Shown here: positions 59,242-64,000 of the stretch, in pieces
How the letters are laid out: every line of letters starts with the position of its first letter
How positions within the stretch are numbered: the stretch's first letter is position 1
NCBI GenBank assembly: GCA_964019335.1
Contig: OZ025683.1
Coordinates: forward strand, 248,001-312,000
From: Diplonema japonicum
Lineage: Eukaryota > Euglenozoa > Diplonemea > Diplonemida > Diplonemidae
Reading direction: 5' to 3'
Length of the DNA: 64,000 nt
Position numbers and translations under genes: made by a program
The notes under the pieces: model-generated
Database searches by the model: none
Seen by the model: the letters and a program-made list of their open reading frames with translations, nothing else
What the model was told of the DNA's origin: nothing

Positions 59242-62200
59242 ATGCCTGTGTGCGACATCGAAGATACGAACAAGAACAGGTTCCAGCGGATATCGAGACC
59301 CATCTCGGAGATTAAGGACCACTATGAGGTAGTGGTGATCGGGTCTGGGTACGGTGGTGGTATCTCCGCGTCGAGGCTTTCTAGGGGTGGGAAGAAGGTC
59401 TGCCTGTTGGAGAGGGGCAAGGAGATCCTCCCTGGCGACTACCCGTCGAAGCTCGTCGATGCAACTGAGCAGCTGCAATTCGACAGCAACAAGATGAAGT
59501 GGGGTAACAGGACTGGTCTGTACAATTTGCACATCGGTGAGGACCAAGCGGTCATGGTTGGGTGCGGTCTTGGTGGGACCTCCCTCATCAACGCAAACGT
59601 CGCCCTGGAAGCTACTCCCGACGTCTTCCAGAACGACAATTGGCCTGAGAAGTTCCGCAACGAGTCCAGCGAACGTCTCCAGAAGGGCTACGACAGGGCT
59701 CGTGAGATGCTCAAACCCAATGTGTACCCTGACAGCTACCCTCCTCTTGCCAAGTATGACGCGCACCAGAAGAGTGCCCGTTACATGCATCAGGAACACA
59801 ACTTCAAGAAGACCCCCATCAACGTGACCTTTAAGACCCCTGATTCGGGTGTGAACCACGTCGGTGTCCCGCAGGTTGCGTGCAACAACTGCGGTGACTG
59901 CTGCTCTGGCTGCAACGTGGGTGCCAAGAACACTACGCTGATGAACTACTTGCCCGATGCTTTCAACCACGGTGCGGACATTTTCTGCGAAGTGCACGTT
60001 GAGTACATCGAGAAGACCCCAGAAGGGAAGTGGCTCGTGCACTACACACTGGCCCACACGGGGAGCGAGAAGTTCGACGCCCCCACTATCACTGTCTCTG
60101 CCGACATCGTCGTCGTGTCTGCAGGCACCATGGGAAGCAACGAGATCATGCTCCGCTCGAGGGAGAAGGGTCTCTCCATGAGCAGCATGCTTGGCAGGCA
60201 TTTCAGCGGGAACGGCGACATCCTCGGGTTCGGGTACAACTGCGAAGACAAGATCAACGGAATCGGTTACGGCGACCACGACCCCAAGGGACTGGAGCCT
60301 TGCGGACCGTGCATCACTAGCGTTATCGACATGCGTGTGCCGGGGGGTGACAACATGGTGCTTGAAGAGGGCAACATGCCAGGCCCCATCGGGAAGATCA
60401 TGGCCCCAACGATGGCTCTCGCCAACAAGGTCTGGGGAAAGAACACTGTCGGCGGCCTGAATGACATCACCCAGAAGTGGATCAGGCAAAACTTGTCGAA
60501 GCCTCCCTTCCAGGGTGCCATGAACCACACGCAGACCTACCTCGTGATGAGCCACGACGATGCAAGGGGTGTGTTGAGCATGCATAACAACCGCATGCAG
60601 ATCAACTACCCCGATGTGGGGAAACAAGCCAACTTCCAAACGGGTAACGACAACATGCAGAAAGCCACGGAGGCCTTGAAGGGGAACTACGTGAAGAACC
60701 CTATGTGGTCTAAGATGTTCGGGAAGGATGTGATCTCGGTTCACCCATTGGGCGGCTGTTGCATGGCCTCCAACGCCACGAACGGTGTTGTTGACCACAA
60801 GGGGAGGGTATACTCGGAAACGAGCGGCGAGAGTGTGCACGACGGGCTGTACATATCTGATGGGTCTATTATCCCAACCTCGCTGGCCGTGAACCCGCTA
60901 CTCACAATCTCTGCTGTGACAGAGCGCAACATGGAGCTGCTTGCTGAGGACTACGGTTTCACGATCGATTACACGCTGCCCTCTGCTGTGAGGCGTCCTC
61001 ACGACGTCCCGAAGCTGGGTGTTGAGTTCACCGAGACCATGAAGGGTAAGCTGGCAGTGCCCACCAGCAACAAGAACACGATCGAGGAGTTCGAGGAGGC
61101 TGAGAGGAGAGGCACAAACTCCATCCAGTTCACGCTCACCATCAGGGGCGAAGACCTCGACAGGATGCTGAACTCCCCGGCGCACCGTGCCTCCATGATC
61201 GGAACTGTGCAGTGCTCGGTCTTGGATCCAGCACCCCTCACCGTCGTGGGTGGTGATTTCCAGCTCTTCGTTGAAGTCCCGTCGCCCCCCAACACCAAGC
61301 ACATGGTCTACTCCATGACTATGTACAGCAAGTCCGGGAAGCCGTACTACTTCCACGGGTACAAGGTGGTGAAGGACATTCCCAACCCTCTGAGGATCTG
61401 GCACGACACGTCGACTCTCTACGTCAACATCTACGCAGGTACCACTGCCGACAGTGAGGTCATCTACAAGGGTGTCATGCACATCGAAATGTTCGATTTC
61501 ATGAAGCAGATGACCACCATGAAGGTCCTTAACGCCAAGAACAACGTGGAGCGCCTTAACGCCCTCGCCAGGTTCGGCGTGCACTTTGCAGGAGTTTTGT
61601 GGGAGAGCTACGGTGGTGTGTTGGTCAAGCCGCAGTTGTACGACCCCAACGCCCCTCCAAGGGTTAAGAGACCTCTTGCCGTGTGCAAACCGGAGTTCCA
61701 CTATTTCAGCACCGATGACCAGGTGACATTGCGTCTTACCCGTTACCAAGGCGGCACGAAGGGACCTGTCATGCTAGTGCATGGGCTGGGGGTGAGCTCG
61801 AAGATCTTCTCGACGGACCTGATTGACGTGAACATGCTGGAGTACCTTTACAAGAACGACTTCGATGTGTGGCTGTTGGACTTCAGAGTGAGCATTCTGC
61901 TTCCCGCATCGGACAAGCAGTCGAACGGCGACCAAGTTGCACAATACGACTACCCCGCTGCGGTTAAGAAGATCAAACACGTGACAGGTGCGGACTCGAT
62001 CCAGGCGGTTGTGCACTGCTGGGGGTCCACAACATTCTTCATGTCGATGCTGGCTGGTCTGCAGGGCATCAGGTCCATCGTGTGCTCGCAGATCTCGACA
62101 GAGGTCGTGACGACATACGTGACGCTGCTGAAGAGCATGTTAAGACTGCCGAAGCTCTTCGAGACTGTTGGGATCGATTCCATGACAACCTATGTCGACA

Positions 62201-62700
62201 CTACAGAGGGTATTGTGGGCCGTGTCATCGACAAGGGTCTGTCTGTGTACTCCCTGGTCGAGGCACAGGGGCAGTGCAACAGCAGTGTGTGCCACCGTGT
62301 GACATTTAACTACGCGTCGCTGTACAAACACGACCAGCTGAACCAGAGGCTGCACGAAAACCTGCATGAGCTCTTTGCCGAGGCGAACATCACTGCTTTC
62401 CAGCATCTTGCTATGGTAGTCCGCAAGGGCCACCTTGTCAACTGTGATGGTAAAGAGGTGTACATGCAGAACATGGCAAACCTTGATCTGCCCATCCTTT
62501 TCATCAGTGGTGCCGAAAACGAGTGTTTCTTGCCGGAGGCCACCAAGAGGACGTACGAGAACTTGTGCACTGCATATGGCCCCGACAACTATTCCCGCAA
62601 GGTCATTGAAGGCTACGGGCACATTGACTGCATTTTTGGGAGGAACGCCCATGTTGATGTGTTCCCGCACATCTTGGAGCACCTTAACAAGACTGCTTAG
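59242..62700 (+). CDS. GMC oxidoreductase fused to alpha/beta hydrolase
   Basis: 1152 aa from ATG 59242; the in-frame sequence upstream belongs to the leader. Residues about 25-36 (EVVVIGSGYGGG) bind the FAD dinucleotide. The GMC C-terminal block VHPLGGCCMASNATNG carries the catalytic His (about 501), and NPLLTISAVTERNMELL closes the flavin domain. A Cys cluster (CNNCGDCCSGC) lies in the substrate half. From about residue 845 an alpha/beta hydrolase begins (VMLVHGLGVSSKIF). Its nucleophile elbow reads VVHCWGST, with Cys (about 926) in place of Ser. The same two-domain layout occurs in bacterial cholesterol-oxidase-like proteins, so sterol or lipid oxidation is likely. Codons are GC-biased, suggesting strong expression. 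Confidence 0.85.
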   Translation: MPVCDIEDTNKNRFQRISRPISEIKDHYEVVVIGSGYGGGISASRLSRGGKKVCLLERGKEILPGDYPSKLVDATEQLQFDSNKMKWGNRTGLYNLHIGEDQAVMVGCGLGGTSLINANVALEATPDVFQNDNWPEKFRNESSERLQKGYDRAREMLKPNVYPDSYPPLAKYDAHQKSARYMHQEHNFKKTPINVTFKTPDSGVNHVGVPQVACNNCGDCCSGCNVGAKNTTLMNYLPDAFNHGADIFCEVHVEYIEKTPEGKWLVHYTLAHTGSEKFDAPTITVSADIVVVSAGTMGSNEIMLRSREKGLSMSSMLGRHFSGNGDILGFGYNCEDKINGIGYGDHDPKGLEPCGPCITSVIDMRVPGGDNMVLEEGNMPGPIGKIMAPTMALANKVWGKNTVGGLNDITQKWIRQNLSKPPFQGAMNHTQTYLVMSHDDARGVLSMHNNRMQINYPDVGKQANFQTGNDNMQKATEALKGNYVKNPMWSKMFGKDVISVHPLGGCCMASNATNGVVDHKGRVYSETSGESVHDGLYISDGSIIPTSLAVNPLLTISAVTERNMELLAEDYGFTIDYTLPSAVRRPHDVPKLGVEFTETMKGKLAVPTSNKNTIEEFEEAERRGTNSIQFTLTIRGEDLDRMLNSPAHRASMIGTVQCSVLDPAPLTVVGGDFQLFVEVPSPPNTKHMVYSMTMYSKSGKPYYFHGYKVVKDIPNPLRIWHDTSTLYVNIYAGTTADSEVIYKGVMHIEMFDFMKQMTTMKVLNAKNNVERLNALARFGVHFAGVLWESYGGVLVKPQLYDPNAPPRVKRPLAVCKPEFHYFSTDDQVTLRLTRYQGGTKGPVMLVHGLGVSSKIFSTDLIDVNMLEYLYKNDFDVWLLDFRVSILLPASDKQSNGDQVAQYDYPAAVKKIKHVTGADSIQAVVHCWGSTTFFMSMLAGLQGIRSIVCSQISTEVVTTYVTLLKSMLRLPKLFETVGIDSMTTYVDTTEGIVGRVIDKGLSVYSLVEAQGQCNSSVCHRVTFNYASLYKHDQLNQRLHENLHELFAEANITAFQHLAMVVRKGHLVNCDGKEVYMQNMANLDLPILFISGAENECFLPEATKRTYENLCTAYGPDNYSRKVIEGYGHIDCIFGRNAHVDVFPHILEHLNKTA

Positions 62701-63152
62701 GCATATATAAAAAAAAAAATTAAATTAAAAGTCCTCCTTTTTTTTTTTCTTCTCTTTTTTTTTCAGGCACTGCAAGCGCGCTTACCTTTTTATTATCTTC
62801 CCCCTATCCCTTCCCTTTTCTCCCCCTCCCTTTCTATTTCTTTTTTTTTTGTCCGCGAGCGAATTGTGTTTTATTTTTTTTTCTCCCCTCCCATTTTTTT
62901 TTTCCTTTTAAATTCGACTTCTCGAGGTTGGGGGGGGGTGATTCGTATAAAAAAAGAAGGGGGGTTGATAAGAATAAAATCTCATTTAATTGGGGAGAAC
63001 GGACTTGACACACGAAAAAAAAAGTACTGTAATTAATTTTTTTTTCCTACCTTCTCTCCCCCGTCCTGTTCTCCTTTTTGGGTTGCTCATTTCTTTTTTA
63101 AAGGTTTTTTTTTAAGGGCTTTATTTCTCTGTGCAGCTCTCTCTGAGCCAAA
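62701..63152. other. Intergenic after the oxidoreductase
   Basis: T/C-rich with A runs; nothing coding is visible. Confidence 0.5.
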
Positions 63153-63823
63153 ATGAAAATGTCCCTTGGCTGCATGCTAAGTTGCCCTTTTTTTTTTCTT
63201 CCTCTTCTTCTTGAATCTGCCCTTCCCCGAGACGTCACTTGCTCCTGTCCTTTTTTAAGGGAGAAGAAGAAAAACTGGAGACCTCCAGTTTTTTTTTTCT
63301 TTTCCCCCTTCTCTTTACTCTCTCTTTTTCTCCCGTTCGTCGTATTTCTGGTCCCTTTCTTTCACATTGCTTGCAATTTTGTGCTTTCTTCCAAAGATGC
63401 GCTAAGGCTTGCTGTGGCCAGTGCTCTTTTTTTTTTTTTTTTTTTTGCCAGAATACACCATAGAGTCGATCAACAACTTGCAGTTACAACAAAAAAAAAG
63501 AAAAAAAAAGGGGGTGAAAAAAGAAACTACTTCTATCGAGGTATCGTTCTTTGACTCCTTTTTTTTTCCCCTTTTTACACGGTCCTCTAAATGGTGTTAT
63601 CACACTTTAAAAAAAAATGAAACCAGCTATTTAATCCCCGGAGCCTCTTTTTTTCAAGTGCACCCTCTTTATTTTTTTTAAATTTTTTTTTGTAAAAGAA
63701 CCAATCTCTGCACTTGAAGCCGGCCCGGGGTTTACACACGGTTTGTTAACGTTACGCGTTCCCTCCCCCCTCCTTTTTTTTTTGTTCAGGGTGGTGTTAA
63801 CTTGACCCTCAAGTCTTCGGAAG
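63153..63823 (+). CDS. Possible start of a multi-exon gene, cut by gap
   Basis: Coding-like pieces lie between T- and A-rich segments. An ATG at 63153 starts MKMSLGCMLS. SSKDALRLAVAS lies near 63390-63420 and ends at a GTGCTC donor-like site. After TTGCCAG near 63449 comes YTIESINNLQLQQ. After GTTCAG at 63789 comes GVNLTLKSSE-like sequence that runs into the gap. Exon boundaries cannot be settled here and no family is recognised. Confidence 0.3.
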
Positions 63824-64000
63824 NNNNNNNNNNNNNNNNNNNNNNNNNNNNNNNNNNNNNNNNNNNNNNNNNNNNNNNNNNNNNNNNNNNNNNNNNNNNN
63901 NNNNNNNNNNNNNNNNNNNNNNNNNNNNNNNNNNNNNNNNNNNNNNNNNNNNNNNNNNNNNNNNNNNNNNNNNNNNNNNNNNNNNNNNNNNNNNNNNNNN
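63824..64000. other. Assembly gap (N) to window end
   Basis: All bases unknown. Confidence 0.95.

Noticed and set aside
59221-60840. 539-codon minus-strand frame opposite the oxidoreductase
   Set aside because: Antisense of a GC-biased coding region; composition is His/Val/Arg-rich and no domain is seen.
1-64000. CRISPR array, prophage or bacterial operon
   Set aside because: Introns, eukaryotic domain families and tRNA layout show nuclear eukaryotic DNA. The regular repeats are snoRNA-like units, not direct repeats with unique spacers.

Overview
This window is nuclear DNA of a free-living, flagellated eukaryote. About 34 protein genes can be supported, and all of them lie on the + strand. 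Several have a pyrimidine tract and an AG just before the start codon, which fits polycistronic transcription with spliced-leader trans-splicing. Many genes also have short GT-AG cis-introns (33-75 nt). The most telling gene is a catalytically dead calpain-like protein (16430-18955) of the kind expanded in Euglenozoa. IQ, RIIa-like, EF-hand and coiled-coil proteins point to a flagellum. I favour a euglenozoan, perhaps diplonemid-like, because cis-introns are common and kinetoplastids have very few. A dinoflagellate-like lineage is not excluded. The species cannot be named from sequence alone. Long homopolymers (A, T, C and G) fill introns and intergenic DNA, and many start codons directly follow a genomically encoded poly(A) run.

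Layout. 0.4-3 kb: an EFCAB10-like gene whose 2.1-kb second intron carries nine copies of an ~88-nt repeat with C/D-box snoRNA hallmarks. 3-8.8 kb: four putative cytoskeletal or signalling genes. 8.8-10.8 kb: a duplicated, palindrome-rich repeat element. 10.9-27.9 kb: steroid 5-alpha-reductase-like, SAM-domain, coiled-coil, WSC/GDT1-like, calpain-like, RAD23/CHAT-like and RIIa-domain proteins, a small membrane protein, and a CacyBP-like/GMF fusion. 28.3-29.7 kb: eight more snoRNA-like repeats. 29.7-32.8 kb: KISH, a small ORF, a cold-shock protein and an NCKX-type exchanger. 32.8-34.9 kb: a nest of four terminal-inverted-repeat elements. 35.9-40.4 kb: five near-identical cold-shock-domain genes around a DUF4116-type gene, the last cut by an assembly gap. 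40.6-46.2 kb: helical-repeat protein, PPPDE peptidase and protein phosphatase. 46.2-50.1 kb: gene-poor, with palindromic elements. 50.1-62.7 kb: a poorly resolved gene, a 1749-aa LRR/coiled-coil/beta-repeat protein, two tRNAs, an LRR protein and a GMC oxidoreductase-hydrolase fusion. The window ends in a gap.

Functional themes. Flagellar or cytoskeletal proteins dominate. There are also RNA-related loci (snoRNA-like arrays, cold-shock proteins, a possible organellar RNA-binding helical-repeat protein), membrane transport (NCKX, GDT1-like), the secretory pathway (KISH) and lipid or sterol metabolism (5-alpha-reductase, GMC oxidoreductase). Neighbouring genes do not form obvious pathways, as expected for a directional gene cluster.
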